DNA of 61,270 nt from Planctomycetaceae bacterium (GCA_028284145.1 JANQSH010000078.1:1-61270), one strand, 5' to 3'; positions 37,835-47,778 are shown, counted from the first letter of the stretch. Made by a program: numbers and translations. Notes: generated by a model not told the origin, from the sequence alone.

Positions 37835-39648
37835 TATCGCCGGATGCGTAACCGAACCGGCTGGATTCCATGCACATGAATCACGTCCGCACCGAGGAAG
37901 GGTTGGAAGAATCGCTGACCAAGGACACCCGCTGGCTGTCCGACAAAAGCCTCCAGATTCACGCCTGGAGTCGTCGGATGCAAATAGGCGAGCAACTGCC
38001 CCGTTGGTGCGACTAACACATACCGTGGCCGTCCAAACATGCCGAACGGTGTCCGTGTCACAATCCCTGCACCATCAAACCTGGGCAGAGTTTGCGTTGC
38101 AGGCGGAGCGGGCGTTGATTGTGTGGCTGGAGCTGGTTGCTGTGGTGCATTTGATAATGGCTCGGGGTTGGTCGGCTGGGGGGCCGGGGCCTGAACGGTT
38201 TCATCCAGTTGAGTCTGCGTTGGCAATTCGGTCGGTACAGGAACGCTTTCCTGGATTGATTCCGGGTGTTGCTTAATTGGAACCGACTCGACCGAAGCCT
38301 TATCGGGCTCGGGAACAGGAACGTCAAATTGCAACTCCGTATCGGCGGGTGATTCGACGACGTCACCAAAGGGGTCATCTTCCGCAGACTCGATCACGGG
38401 CGATTTTAGCGGCAAAGGCAGATCCTGCTCGTCGCTGGGCGGAAATGCGTGTTCGATCGAACCAGGATCAGGAGCAATCGGTTCGGCGTTGAATATCGGC
38501 TGTTCACCCGAGTTGGTGACGAGCGGTTCCGGTTGCAGTTCCGTCTGCTGGTTGGACGAATCGGGAATCGGTTCCAGACCGGTAATTCGTGCACCGTGCT
38601 GCATCCTCAACAACTGGGCATCACGCTGATCGGTCTCCTTCGTCAAACGAACGAAGTCGTCATACTCCCGTTTGATCCCGCGATACTTCTCCAACGACTG
38701 CAGCCGCACGTTGATGTTGCTGACCATCATTGGTTCGTCGGAGAGTTCCTTGAGCATCGCGTAGTCCTTTTCAATACTGTCCAGATCCCAATTGCCCGCG
38801 TCGCTTAACAGCATGTCCCGGTAACGGGTATCAATCGCCTTGAGTTGCATCCGGCTGGCAACGAGTTCATCGATCTTCGGCATTGCCTGTCGTTCGATGT
38901 CCTTCGCACTGAGCGAAATCACCGGGCGTTCGACCAGTTGGTTTTGTGTTTGCGGTCTTGTCGATTCCAGCGGATCGAGCGGGCTTGGCACGGGACTGGA
39001 ATTGTTCTCCACCACGCGCTGAGTGTTGTTCTGTTTTTGCACACCACTTTCCAAAGCCGAGCGCTGGGGATTCCGTTCCGCAACCGAAGGAGGAAATGCG
39101 TACGGATCGTTTTCCTTTTGCTGTTTGGCGATCCGATTCAGCGGCGTGATGAATTGCCCGGGAACCCAGCGGTATTCTCCTTTGGGCGGGAGAATTTTGA
39201 GCATTTGCAAAGGTCCCCGTTCGGTCGTGAATGTCTTCTCACCGACGATTTCGACTTCATCACCTTTGGACAATCGACGTTGCTCGACGTCGCGCGCATC
39301 GCCCAAATTGCTGCCGACGCGAACGATCACCTGATTCTCGGTCAGCACGCCTTTGTTTTCACCTTGTTGTTGAATGTACTGAGCGCGAATCCAACTGAAG
39401 CTTCCCTCGGGAGGAGTGATCATGTACCACCCGCCCGGATCGTGACGATGTACCATGACACTCGCTCCGGCGTCGAGCCGTTGCGTGGGATAGTAGCGAT
39501 TGCCCGGCCCGCTGCGCACATACACGTCATTGGCATCGACGCGTGCTTCATACGGGAAGTTTTGCTTCGCCCCGTCGACGTCAGACGAAGACAGGAACAT
39601 CGCGCCCAACAGGGCAAACAGAACGGTAAGAGGGTGACGAGAATTCAT
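37834..39648 (-). CDS. Exported SH3-domain protein
   Basis: 604 aa from the ATG at 39648, giving a signal peptide (PLTVLFALLGAMFLSSSDVDG). Two bacterial SH3-like domains lie in the first 180 residues: VDANDVYVRSGPGNRYYPTQRL and VIVRVGSNLGDARDVEQRRLSKGDEVEIVG. A charged helical middle follows, then a long Pro/Gln/Glu-rich linker and a C-terminal segment with GMFGRPRYVLVAPTGQLLAYL. SH3 domains of this type bind peptidoglycan or peptides, so an envelope role is likely. It ends flush with repeat copy F. Confidence 0.85.
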   Translation of the reverse strand: MNSRHPLTVLFALLGAMFLSSSDVDGAKQNFPYEARVDANDVYVRSGPGNRYYPTQRLDAGASVMVHRHDPGGWYMITPPEGSFSWIRAQYIQQQGENKGVLTENQVIVRVGSNLGDARDVEQRRLSKGDEVEIVGEKTFTTERGPLQMLKILPPKGEYRWVPGQFITPLNRIAKQQKENDPYAFPPSVAERNPQRSALESGVQKQNNTQRVVENNSSPVPSPLDPLESTRPQTQNQLVERPVISLSAKDIERQAMPKIDELVASRMQLKAIDTRYRDMLLSDAGNWDLDSIEKDYAMLKELSDEPMMVSNINVRLQSLEKYRGIKREYDDFVRLTKETDQRDAQLLRMQHGARITGLEPIPDSSNQQTELQPEPLVTNSGEQPIFNAEPIAPDPGSIEHAFPPSDEQDLPLPLKSPVIESAEDDPFGDVVESPADTELQFDVPVPEPDKASVESVPIKQHPESIQESVPVPTELPTQTQLDETVQAPAPQPTNPEPLSNAPQQPAPATQSTPAPPATQTLPRFDGAGIVTRTPFGMFGRPRYVLVAPTGQLLAYLHPTTPGVNLEAFVGQPAGVLGQRFFQPFLGADVIHVHGIQPVRLRIRR

Positions 39649-40603
39649 GCAGACTATCTCCGGGTCGGGAGGCGCAAAGACCGTGCGCGGATGCAACAAC
39701 GACCGACTTCCATTGAAAGTGTAAACCCAGATTGGTGGGCAGGAGGGAACAATTTGAGGCAGGAGAGAAGGAACGCGGAGTCGCGCGAGAGGAGCGTTTT
39801 AAGAGATGCCGATCAGACCGGCAAGACAAGTCGTGCCAAACGTGCTGACGCTTTGTAAATCTTGCCAGTATCAACGTCGAAATCTCGCCCTGCTGTCGTA
39901 AACCCAAAGACATCAATGGACTACAACTCCAGCAGATATCGACCTGCCAGACGTCGGCTCGGCGCACAATTTGACGCAAGTTTACCCTGTTTACCAGGTC
40001 GGCAATTTCCGCCTATCAGCGACAGATGGCCGAACAATCGCGAAAATGCTGTGCCAGTCGTAACTACGAAAACAGTCGAAAACAAATTGAGCAGCAACTT
40101 CGACCATCAAATGCTCCTAATCATCAACGATTTCAGACCGTCCACCTTGAATGTCAAAACCAAAAACTCATCAAAGAGCCAAGAATTGCACTCCCTGGGT
40201 AACCCGTTCCCTCTCGTCGCTCCTTGATCGTGAATCGATCTGACGGATGCAAAATTGCTGTGAAAAAGCACCCCGACCACTTTTTCTGATCGAGGTACTT
40301 GTTGCGGAGAGATGCCCTAAGGCTTTTTGGACTTAACTAGAAAGCGAAATGGCTGCCCATCGCGCCGTCGTATCATCTTTCCGCTTCGCCAGTGGCGCAC
40401 CTCCATTTTTGATATCCAGCGATATCCCTTTGGCGCATAGCGCCTCCTTGCGGATCTCATGACCCGATCTCCTTATCAGAGCTTGACAAGAAAAGAGGCG
40501 CGTGCGAGACTGTTTGCAGATTAAGGGGCGCACCGCCTCTACCAGCGGGTGCTCTGTTACCCGCTGGATGTGCTGCATTGCGTAGGTAGCATTGCTGTAC
40601 AAA
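39649..40603. other. Intergenic region without a recognised gene
   Basis: About 950 bases. A plus-strand frame at 39862-40227 has unlikely composition and no ribosome binding site, so I do not call it. No tRNA fold or clear repeat copy is visible. Promoter of the SH3 gene lies at the left end. Confidence 0.35.
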
Positions 40604-40634
40604 GAAGCCGGACGAGTAACGGTCGTCCGGCTTC
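40604..40634 (-). terminator. Terminator hairpin after hypothetical gene
   Basis: GAAGCCGGACGA (40604-40615) pairs perfectly over 12 bases with TCGTCCGGCTTC (40623-40634), loop GTAACGG. On the minus strand it follows the stop codon at 40640 by a few bases and is followed by TTTGT. Confidence 0.8.
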
Positions 40635-40639
40635 CCTTT

Positions 40640-41200
40640 TCAATCGAACATTTCCTCCAAAATCTGCTCGGCATGTGCAATGCCACGGTTGTTTAGGCGG
40701 TATCGGGCGCTTTTACGATTGCCTCCCGTTACGACGAGTTCACGGTGCGGGGCAATTGTCAGGCTGACTCGCTGAATTTGAACGCCACTTTGCCTCGCTG
40801 CTTGGGTAACTTCGACGGACGGAACAGTATCTTGCTGGTTCAATTGAAGATATCCGTAAAGGATCAAAATCAATGCGTCAGCACTACGTTTTTCCGTTTG
40901 TGGAAGCATGTTAAGAGACACCACTCCATCGCTTGCCTGTTTAAAAACGTCCTTCAACCTCTTCTCAATAGTAAGGCAATCTCTTTTCTCCGACGGCAAA
41001 TTTGCACCAGATTGCAACCCTTGAGTTTCCTCAGCAACCCTTTCTTCGCCGTCACCCAACTGCGTCAAAACACCTTTCAATTGCTTGCTGTCACTCAGGC
41101 ACCCCATAAAAAGATCAAACTGGTCGCGCACAACATCTTCCGGACCTTCGGCCTCAAATTCTGCTTGCCCAACCTTAACCCGCAACTTATACGCTTCCAT
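40640..41200 (-). CDS. Hypothetical protein with winged-helix-like C-terminus
   Basis: 186 aa from the ATG at 41200 (MEAYKLRVKVGQAEFEAEG); a longer frame to 41263 is possible. The N-terminus reads like a small domain that starts several uncharacterised proteins. The middle is helical. The last 80 residues (ADALILILYGYLQL...RYRLNNRGIAHAEQILEEMF) look like a helix-turn-helix/winged fold with a TGGNRKSARYRL wing-like strand. No membrane helix. It lies in a slightly AT-richer patch and has its own terminator. DNA binding is inference only. Confidence 0.6.
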   Translation of the reverse strand: MEAYKLRVKVGQAEFEAEGPEDVVRDQFDLFMGCLSDSKQLKGVLTQLGDGEERVAEETQGLQSGANLPSEKRDCLTIEKRLKDVFKQASDGVVSLNMLPQTEKRSADALILILYGYLQLNQQDTVPSVEVTQAARQSGVQIQRVSLTIAPHRELVVTGGNRKSARYRLNNRGIAHAEQILEEMFD

Positions 41201-41570
41201 CTCCACAACCCTCATCAGAACACAAGAACAGGACCAAGCTGTAACGGAGCGGTCCAACTTCAAAAATCTTACAAAGCAAGAGCTGACACTGCAATACTAA
41301 AATCTCAATATGCGTTTTTTGTCAACCGCTTTGACAGCCATTGCCTTGATGATTGCGTAAGCCTTGCGTGTCTTTCAGGAGAAGGTTCTCAGCAAGCACA
41401 CACGTCAATACGATGCCCTCAACTTCATTCACGAGTTCATTACTCGCCTCTGTGTAACTTTTGTGGTGAATTTCTCTGCAGAATGCAGGGGTGTCCTGAC
41501 GGGATTTTTATGTATTGGGGGGGCGACACGCTTTGAGATATGACTCTTCAGGTAGAACAGCCTGAGATGG
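41201..41570. other. Intergenic region without a recognised gene
   Basis: About 370 bases with a G run near 41510. I see no gene, RNA or strong inverted repeat. It separates two minus-strand genes. Confidence 0.3.
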
Positions 41571-42269
41571 TCAATGCAGCAACGGGCTGGCGATCTCATC
41601 CAGGGGCATCGGGCCAAACCATTCCCGATTCTGATTCGTCTGATACGCCAGATCGTTTGTACAATCGAGGCAGGTGAGAAACTTCCCGCCGCAGGCCCAG
41701 GTGTCGATACAACACCAGCCGTCAAATACAGCTGGCTTGCCAGTCACCAGTCGGGTATGTCCACACACCACCCGCTTGCCCGACATGTGGGGCGATTCAC
41801 TGCCAGTCAGGTGATGCCACCTCAGCCATTTCACCTGCTGCTCTGCCACAGGAACACCCGGTTCGAGATTCGCGTGAATGAAAATCTCGGTTTCGGTTTC
41901 ATAATAATCCAAAGCGTTTTGCATGAAGCTGAGATGGTGATCGGGAATCAGGCCGAACCCGCCGCCGTAGGAGTCGAGCGTCTCCTGCCCACCATAACGG
42001 AGCCAGGCGTTGCCCCATTTGCCTCCGGTATAGGCATCGAGCATCATTTCCTCATGATTACCCATCAGGAAGGTGACGTTCTGTTCGATGCTCAAATTGA
42101 TGATAAGATCGAGTGCACGTTTGGAATTCGGCCCCCGATCGACGACATCGCCAAGAATGACCAGCATATCGTCGGACGTGAGTTCGATTTTCGAAAGCAG
42201 CAGATCGAGCGCGACATCGCAGCCATGCACATCCCCGATTGCCAACACCCGCCCCGATGAGTTGCTCAT
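41571..42269 (-). CDS. PP1/PrpA-like protein phosphatase (metallophosphoesterase)
   Basis: 232 aa from the ATG at 42269. Motifs of the PPP family appear in order: GDVHG (near 13), GDVVDRG, GNHEEM and, later, VVCGHTRL with a C-terminal His region (CIDTWACGG). These coordinate two metal ions for Ser/Thr or diadenosine phosphate hydrolysis. A TTG at 42284 would extend it but overlaps argG. It begins 12 bases after the argG stop, so the two are probably cotranscribed, an unusual pairing. Two kinases in the window make protein dephosphorylation plausible but unproven. Confidence 0.87.
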   Translation of the reverse strand: MSNSSGRVLAIGDVHGCDVALDLLLSKIELTSDDMLVILGDVVDRGPNSKRALDLIINLSIEQNVTFLMGNHEEMMLDAYTGGKWGNAWLRYGGQETLDSYGGGFGLIPDHHLSFMQNALDYYETETEIFIHANLEPGVPVAEQQVKWLRWHHLTGSESPHMSGKRVVCGHTRLVTGKPAVFDGWCCIDTWACGGKFLTCLDCTNDLAYQTNQNREWFGPMPLDEIASPLLH

Positions 42270-42280
42270 CGAATGGCCCT

Positions 42281-43495
42281 TCAATATTCGCGTGGCGTGA
42301 TGGTGGCCTGAACCCGGCTCGGCAGCCCGGCAATGCGCAGGAAACCCTCGGCATCGTCCTGATTGTATGAGCCGCCCCCTTCCATGCTGGCCACTTCCGC
42401 ATCGTACAGACTGTTTGGGCTGGTGCGGGATACCGTCAGAATATTCCCTTTGTACAAATCGAGCGTCACTTCACCGGTCACCGTTTTTTGTGTCTGCTGA
42501 TTAAAGGACATCAGCGCATCCATTTTGGGCGTGTACCAGTAACCGTAATACACCATCTCCGCCACTTCGGGAGCAAGACGGTCGCGCAGATGGACCAGAT
42601 CGCGATCGAGCGTCAATTCTTCCAACACATGATGGGCGGCATACAACGTGGTCATGCCCGGCGCCTCGTATACGCCGCGGCTTTTCATGCCGACGAATCG
42701 GTTTTCGATGATGTCGATTCGCCCGATGCCATTGCGTCCGGCGATTTCATTTAACTGCAACACCATCTCTTTGGCGGTGACGTCGTTATCATTGAGCCTC
42801 ACCGGAACGCCCGATTCAAATCCGATTGTCACCCGTTCGGTTTTGTCGGGAGCTTCCTGTGGCGAGATGGTCATGCCGAAATCAACCACTTCCACACCGT
42901 ACACTTCCGGGTCTTCCAGCTTGCCCGCCTCATAACTGATGTGCAGACAGTTTTCATCTGAACTATACGGCTTTTCGACCGACGCCTTGACCGGAATCCC
43001 CTTTTCTTCGCAATAGGCGATCATCTCCGACCTTCCCGGAAATTGTTCGCGAAATTTCGGAATCCGCCAGGGGGCAATCATCTTGATATCGTGCTGGAGC
43101 GCCTCGGCTGCCAGTTGGAACCGACATTGATCGTTCCCCTTGCCTGTCGCACCATGAGCAAATGCTTCAGCCCCGACTTCCCGGCCATATTGCAGACATG
43201 CCTTGGAAATTAAGGGCCGGGCAATGGACGTCCCGAGCAGATAGAGTCCCTCGTACCTGGCCTGCCACTGCAGTACAGGGAAGGCAAAGTCACTGCAGAG
43301 TTCTTCGGTTACATCGATGATGCGAGCCGAGGCGGCTCCATTATCGTGTGCCTTCTGCATGATGGCTTCGCGGTCTTCGCACGGCTGGCCAAGATCGATA
43401 TAGGCACAATGAACGTCGTAACCTTCATCCTGCAACCACCCAAGTATGACGGACGTATCGAGACCACCCGAATAGGCAAGAATACAACTGGACAT
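42281..43495 (-). CDS. argG: Argininosuccinate synthase
   Basis: 404 aa, full length for the family. It joins citrulline and aspartate using ATP in arginine synthesis. N-terminal ATP pyrophosphatase P-loop AYSGGLDTS (7-15), then ATGKGNDQCRF and the aspartate/citrulline-binding region with YSSDENCLHISYEAGKLEDP, and IENRFVGMKSRGVYEAPG near the C-terminal third. Complete and without interruptions. It is followed closely by a phosphatase gene; no other arginine gene is near. Confidence 0.97.
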   Translation of the reverse strand: MSSCILAYSGGLDTSVILGWLQDEGYDVHCAYIDLGQPCEDREAIMQKAHDNGAASARIIDVTEELCSDFAFPVLQWQARYEGLYLLGTSIARPLISKACLQYGREVGAEAFAHGATGKGNDQCRFQLAAEALQHDIKMIAPWRIPKFREQFPGRSEMIAYCEEKGIPVKASVEKPYSSDENCLHISYEAGKLEDPEVYGVEVVDFGMTISPQEAPDKTERVTIGFESGVPVRLNDNDVTAKEMVLQLNEIAGRNGIGRIDIIENRFVGMKSRGVYEAPGMTTLYAAHHVLEELTLDRDLVHLRDRLAPEVAEMVYYGYWYTPKMDALMSFNQQTQKTVTGEVTLDLYKGNILTVSRTSPNSLYDAEVASMEGGGSYNQDDAEGFLRIAGLPSRVQATITPREY

Positions 43496-43587
43496 GGGAA
43501 CGGAGACTCCACGTTTACAGAAATTCGATGCGTTGAGATTCTGCGATTATAGGCAGCACAGTGCGAGAATACAGGCGTCGCGTAACG

Positions 43588-43618
43588 AAAAAAACCGCCC
43601 CGAACTGACCGAGGCGGC
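43588..43618 (-). terminator. Rho-independent terminator of EF-G gene
   Basis: On the minus strand GCCGCCTCGG pairs with TCGGGGCGG (short loop TCAGT, one mismatch) and is followed by seven T residues. It lies about 35 bases after the EF-G stop. Confidence 0.85.
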
Positions 43619-43649
43619 ATCAATTGCGTTCAGATTGATCCGTTACCAG

Positions 43650-45782
43650 TTACGCAGTCGCGAGGCGTTCCTCTTTCTCGGCCCGGCGGCGTTCAATCAC
43701 TTCTTCCTGAATGTTCTTGGGGACCTGCTTGTACTTCAGAAATTCCATGCTGAAGGTCCCTTTACCCTGCGTCATCGAACGAAGTTCGTTGGCATAGTCG
43801 AACATCATCGCCAGCGGGACTTCGCCCAGAATGATGCTCACACCCTGTCGGACTTCCGTCGTGGTAATCAACCCCCGCTTGCTGGAAACATGACCAGTCA
43901 CCGGACCCTGAAATTCTTCAGGCACCTCAACTTCGACCTTCATGATCGGCTCCTGCAATGCCATGCTGGCCTTCTTGAGATTCTCACGCAGGCAGTTGAA
44001 GCCGGCAATGTTGAACGCCATTTCCGACGAGTCAACTTCGTGATAACCACCATCGTTGAGTTCGGCTCGCACGCCAACGACCGGGCATTCACAGAGCGGA
44101 CCTTTTTCGATCGCTCGTTTCATCCCTTTTTCCACCGCAGGGATGTATTCCTTCGGAATCTTCCCATGCGTGATGCCGTCGATGAACTCGAACGTTTCTT
44201 CCGCATCTTCCGGCAGCGGTTCGAGGTAGCCGACAATGTGGGCGTATTGCCCCGAACCACCGGATTGCTTCTTGTGCTTGAAATTGAATTCGACCCGCCT
44301 GGTTGGGCATTCGCGGTAAGCGACTTTCGGTTCGCCCACTTCGCAATCGACATTGTATTCACGGCGAATCCGCTCGACATAAACATCCAGATGCAATTGT
44401 CCCATGCCGGCGATAATTGTCTGCCCCGATTCTTCATCGGACGTGACCTGGAAGGTCGGGTCTTCCCGACGGAAACGTTCGAGCGCCTTGCCCAGACGAT
44501 CCGCACCATCTCGCGACAGCGGTTCAATCGAGAACCGGATTACCGGTTCGGGAACGTAAATATTCTCCAGCGAGAAGTTCGCACCATCGCCGCAGAACGT
44601 ATCCCCCGATGCACAATCGACACCCACCACCGCCACAATATCGCCAGCGAGTGCCTCATCAATATCTTCGCGGTCATCCGCATGCATACGAACCATGCGA
44701 CCGAAACGGAGTGATTTTTTGGTACGCGTGCATTTGTAACTTTCACCTTTGACCAGTTTCCCCTGATAAACACGGAAATAGGTCAACTGCCCGAACGCTT
44801 CGACAACCGTTTTGAAGGCCATCGCAACCAGTGGCTCATCTTCGGAATGGGACAACGGCGTTTTTTCGATCTCGTGTGTCGCGTCGGCAAGCTCTTCCAG
44901 AGTGGTGCCGGTCAGGTCGATTGCCGTGATGTCGCGATCAGCCGGGCTGGGAAGGTAATCGACAATGCCATCGAGTACTTCCTGCACACCCTTGTTGCGG
45001 AATGCTGTGCCCATCATAACGGGCGTCAATTCCTGCTTCAAAGTCGCTTCGCGAATCAACGGTTTGATTTCCTCAGCCGGAATCTCACGCTCCTCCAGCA
45101 GGGCGACCATCAGGTCGTCGCTGTACAACGAAAGCGTTTCCAGCATTTCCATGCGGGCGGTTTCGGCATCGTCTTTGTATTGCTCGGGAATCGCTTCCCG
45201 GCGGATATGCTCGCCGTTGGAACCATCAAAATAGACCGCTTCCATTGTGACCAGATCGATCACGCCTTCAAACTCAGCTTCGCTTCCCATCGGCATCTGC
45301 AGCGGCAGCGGAGTGACGTTCAGTTTTTCGCGGATCTGATTGATGACCGCTGCGGGATCGGCACCGGTGCGGTCCATCTTATTGATGAACGCCACGCGCG
45401 GAATGTGGTACCGCTTCATCTGCCGGTCAACAGTCAGCGACTGACTCTGCACACCACCCACGGCACACAAAACGAGAATCGCCCCATCGAGTACGCGCAG
45501 GCTGCGTTCCACTTCGACGGTGAAATCGACGTGGCCGGGTGTATCGATGACGTTGATGGTGTGATCGCGCCAACTGACCTGTGTCGCGGCCGAGGCAATG
45601 GTGATGCCCCGTTCCCGTTCCAGATCCATGAAGTCCATGGTCGCACCGCCATCCCCTCCTTTCACCTCCTGAACCCGGTGAATCCGGCCGGAGTAATACA
45701 GGATGCGCTCAGTCAGCGTCGTCTTGCCGGAGTCGATGTGTGCGGAAATACCAACATTGCGAAGGCGTTCGAGTCTCTTCAT
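43650..45782 (-). CDS. fusA: Translation elongation factor G, spd/mitochondrial type
   Basis: 710 aa, ribosomal translocase. G-domain: AHIDSGKT (14-21), effector region ERGITIASAAT, DTPGHVDF and NKMD. The P-loop reads HIDSGKTTLTER rather than the usual bacterial HIDAGKTTTTER, and VKGGDGGATMDFMDLERERGIT resembles the mitochondrial EF-G1 form; this marks the spdEFG lineage shared by spirochaetes, planctomycetes and deltaproteobacteria. Domains II-V are complete, with the QMQLHLDV-type GQLHLDVYVERI and GSGQYAH regions. A strong terminator follows. It may be one of several EF-G copies in the genome. Confidence 0.95.
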   Translation of the reverse strand: MKRLERLRNVGISAHIDSGKTTLTERILYYSGRIHRVQEVKGGDGGATMDFMDLERERGITIASAATQVSWRDHTINVIDTPGHVDFTVEVERSLRVLDGAILVLCAVGGVQSQSLTVDRQMKRYHIPRVAFINKMDRTGADPAAVINQIREKLNVTPLPLQMPMGSEAEFEGVIDLVTMEAVYFDGSNGEHIRREAIPEQYKDDAETARMEMLETLSLYSDDLMVALLEEREIPAEEIKPLIREATLKQELTPVMMGTAFRNKGVQEVLDGIVDYLPSPADRDITAIDLTGTTLEELADATHEIEKTPLSHSEDEPLVAMAFKTVVEAFGQLTYFRVYQGKLVKGESYKCTRTKKSLRFGRMVRMHADDREDIDEALAGDIVAVVGVDCASGDTFCGDGANFSLENIYVPEPVIRFSIEPLSRDGADRLGKALERFRREDPTFQVTSDEESGQTIIAGMGQLHLDVYVERIRREYNVDCEVGEPKVAYRECPTRRVEFNFKHKKQSGGSGQYAHIVGYLEPLPEDAEETFEFIDGITHGKIPKEYIPAVEKGMKRAIEKGPLCECPVVGVRAELNDGGYHEVDSSEMAFNIAGFNCLRENLKKASMALQEPIMKVEVEVPEEFQGPVTGHVSSKRGLITTTEVRQGVSIILGEVPLAMMFDYANELRSMTQGKGTFSMEFLKYKQVPKNIQEEVIERRRAEKEERLATA

Positions 45783-46481
45783 CGTTCGAACTTCATGTGA
45801 AAAAAGTCAGTCGTGCGACAAGCTGACCATCAACCTGTCCGGCGGACTCATACCAGAAAATCGTTAATCTATCGTGAGCGATCGCCTTAACTTACGCAGA
45901 GAAAACGATCGCAGGAACGCCTCCGGGGGGAAGCATCCGATTGCCCGTAAGTGTTCACTCAGCGGGCGTTTTTTATTCGGGGCAATTAGACTCGGACCGC
46001 AGGGCAGGTGGCGACATTCCCTTTCCCTTACAGACACTTGGGGCTGGTGTGCAGTTCGGGAGGTGGATGGCAGACGCGAATCCTTTGGTCTGACAATCAC
46101 CACCATTTGGCGCCACCAAACGGGTGGAAACCGTAACTCATTTGGAGCCAGAGGTTTCCAAAGTCAACAGGTGGGTATCATCATGAGTGTCCCGGTTTGT
46201 ATGACTCGGGATTCCAACCGGTTTTCACCAGTGCGAGTCACCGGATGTCGACGGTCCTTTATCGACGGTGTGAACAACGCATGATATCGTCGGACAGGGG
46301 TCAGGAAAAGAGCAAAATCGGTGGAAATTGTGTTAAGCCGCTGGTTTGGCGACACAAAGTGCCGCCTTGAATTCTGTTCAAAAATATCTTTTGAACAGCG
46401 ATTCAACACCAATACGCCACCAGAAGCCCTTTTTTCAGCACTTTAGATCGTTGCTCGTACTAAATGGCGGCGTCTGAAACA
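45783..46481. promoter_or_regulatory. Intergenic region upstream of EF-G, downstream of lipoprotein
   Basis: About 700 bases. No gene is seen. A short hairpin CCACC/GGTGG lies at 46113-46127 and gcgggcgtttttta at about 45963-45977 could end a plus-strand transcript. The EF-G promoter should lie just after 45783. Confidence 0.35.
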
Positions 46482-47597
46482 TCACAACTGACCACCACTG
46501 TAACGAATCGTGCAATTTGGCAGGTACTTTGCTTTGAGTTGCGTCAGCGCACCCGTGCTGATGCCGGTGAAATTGACATCCAGTTGCTGAAGGTTTTCCA
46601 GCTTATAGATGACGTTTAAAGACGCATCCGAAATGCTCTTGCACCCCTCCAATTCCAGAATTTCAATTTTTTTCAGAGGAAGCAGCGCGACCAGACCAGC
46701 GTCGGTGAAGGTATTGTGTGACAGATCGAGAACGCGAACCTTTTTGAGTGTCTTAAGCGCGGTGAGACCTTTATCCGTCATATAAGCCTTACGCAGCTTC
46801 AGGACTTCCAGATTTTTGAGATTCATCAGCCCTGGTGTTCCATTCACGCCAAAATTGGAAATCGACGCGTCGAATTCCTTCAGCATCGACCAGTGACCTG
46901 TTTTGCGCAGCTGTGTGAAACGGGTGCCATCGATGGGTGTGTTGCTGATCCTCAAGACCTCCAACTCTGCAAGGGGCTTTATTGCCTCAAAGGAAGCTTC
47001 CGTCGTCGAGGTGTAACTGATATCCAAAGATTTGAGGCTTGGAATTCCAGCCACCGCTATGGCCAGCGTGGCATCATTGACTGCCGTAGTGCGATGCATG
47101 TTCAGAGTTTGGAGTGACTTGCATTTAGCCACTTCCGCAGCAAACTCTGCAGTCAGGTTTTTCGTGTTGGCAAGATTTAGTGTCTGCAGGTTTTCAAATT
47201 CAGGTAGAACAGCGATACCGCGTGTTGTAACACCAGTCAACGAAAGATCAAGTTCCGTAACGGCTCCCGTGTTCTCACCGAGATCGTTTCTCAGCTTTTC
47301 GAGTTGTTCATCTGTGTTGGTATTTTTATTGAATTCAAAGTAGGAAATCGCCTGTTCGGGTGATATTGCAGTGTTTGTTGTTGGAGGAGGGTCGGTCGGT
47401 TGTGCAACCGGATTCGCTGGTATCTCAGAGTTTACTGCCGGAGGATTTGCAACTGGTGTTTCCGCTTCTTCTTCCGGCTGTTCCCCTCCTGTCAATTCCC
47501 CGAAAGTCGGGACTTTGTTACAGCCAGAGAACGCGATCAGACAGAGGGCCAAAAATCCAAAACCAAACATTTGGAGAAACTGCTTCCAAGGCGACAT
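46482..47597 (-). CDS. Leucine-rich-repeat lipoprotein
   Basis: 371 aa. The N-terminus ends in a lipobox LIAFSGC with Cys26, so it should be lipid-anchored outside the inner membrane. A Pro/Asn-rich spacer follows. From about residue 85 onward there are LRRs of the bacterial type (NLQTLNLANTKNLT, SLQTLNMHRTTAVND, SLKSLDISYTSTTE, KVRVLDLSHNTFTDAG, KIEILELEGCKSISDAS), spaced about 24 residues apart. These form curved protein-binding surfaces. Partner unknown. A family-2 repeat and an inverted repeat lie upstream. Confidence 0.9.
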   Translation of the reverse strand: MSPWKQFLQMFGFGFLALCLIAFSGCNKVPTFGELTGGEQPEEEAETPVANPPAVNSEIPANPVAQPTDPPPTTNTAISPEQAISYFEFNKNTNTDEQLEKLRNDLGENTGAVTELDLSLTGVTTRGIAVLPEFENLQTLNLANTKNLTAEFAAEVAKCKSLQTLNMHRTTAVNDATLAIAVAGIPSLKSLDISYTSTTEASFEAIKPLAELEVLRISNTPIDGTRFTQLRKTGHWSMLKEFDASISNFGVNGTPGLMNLKNLEVLKLRKAYMTDKGLTALKTLKKVRVLDLSHNTFTDAGLVALLPLKKIEILELEGCKSISDASLNVIYKLENLQQLDVNFTGISTGALTQLKAKYLPNCTIRYSGGQL

Positions 47598-47675
47598 CGT
47601 TCACTACCTCGTAAAAAAATGAAAAGAGAGATCAGACAACATGATGACTGACAAACATTGCAGGACAGCATTCAG

Positions 47676-47692
47676 ACTAGACTACGTCTAGT
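47676..47692. promoter_or_regulatory. Inverted repeat upstream of LRR lipoprotein gene
   Basis: ACTAGAC-tac-GTCTAGT, 7-base arms. It is about 80 bases upstream of the lipoprotein start. It could bind a dimeric regulator or end the plus-strand transcript (TTTT follows). Confidence 0.45.
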
Positions 47693-47697
47693 TTTAT

Positions 47698-47778
47698 CGT
47701 AGCGGCTGGCGGACCATTTGGAACTAAAATACCTGTTCGGATGACGCCACACTTACCCGTTTGCCGCTATAAAGAAAT
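47698..47778 (+). repeat. Repeat family 2, diverged unit
   Basis: agcggctggcgg, then ccatttggaact and finally ccgctataaag match the other units at 8715-8857 and 21441-21514. Unlike those, no family-1 copy is next to it. Confidence 0.55.

Noticed and set aside
39862..40227. Plus-strand 121-aa frame
   Set aside because: Odd composition, no ribosome binding site, no recognised motif.
40230..40600. Possible tRNA or small RNA
   Set aside because: No cloverleaf or TTC-arm signature could be drawn.
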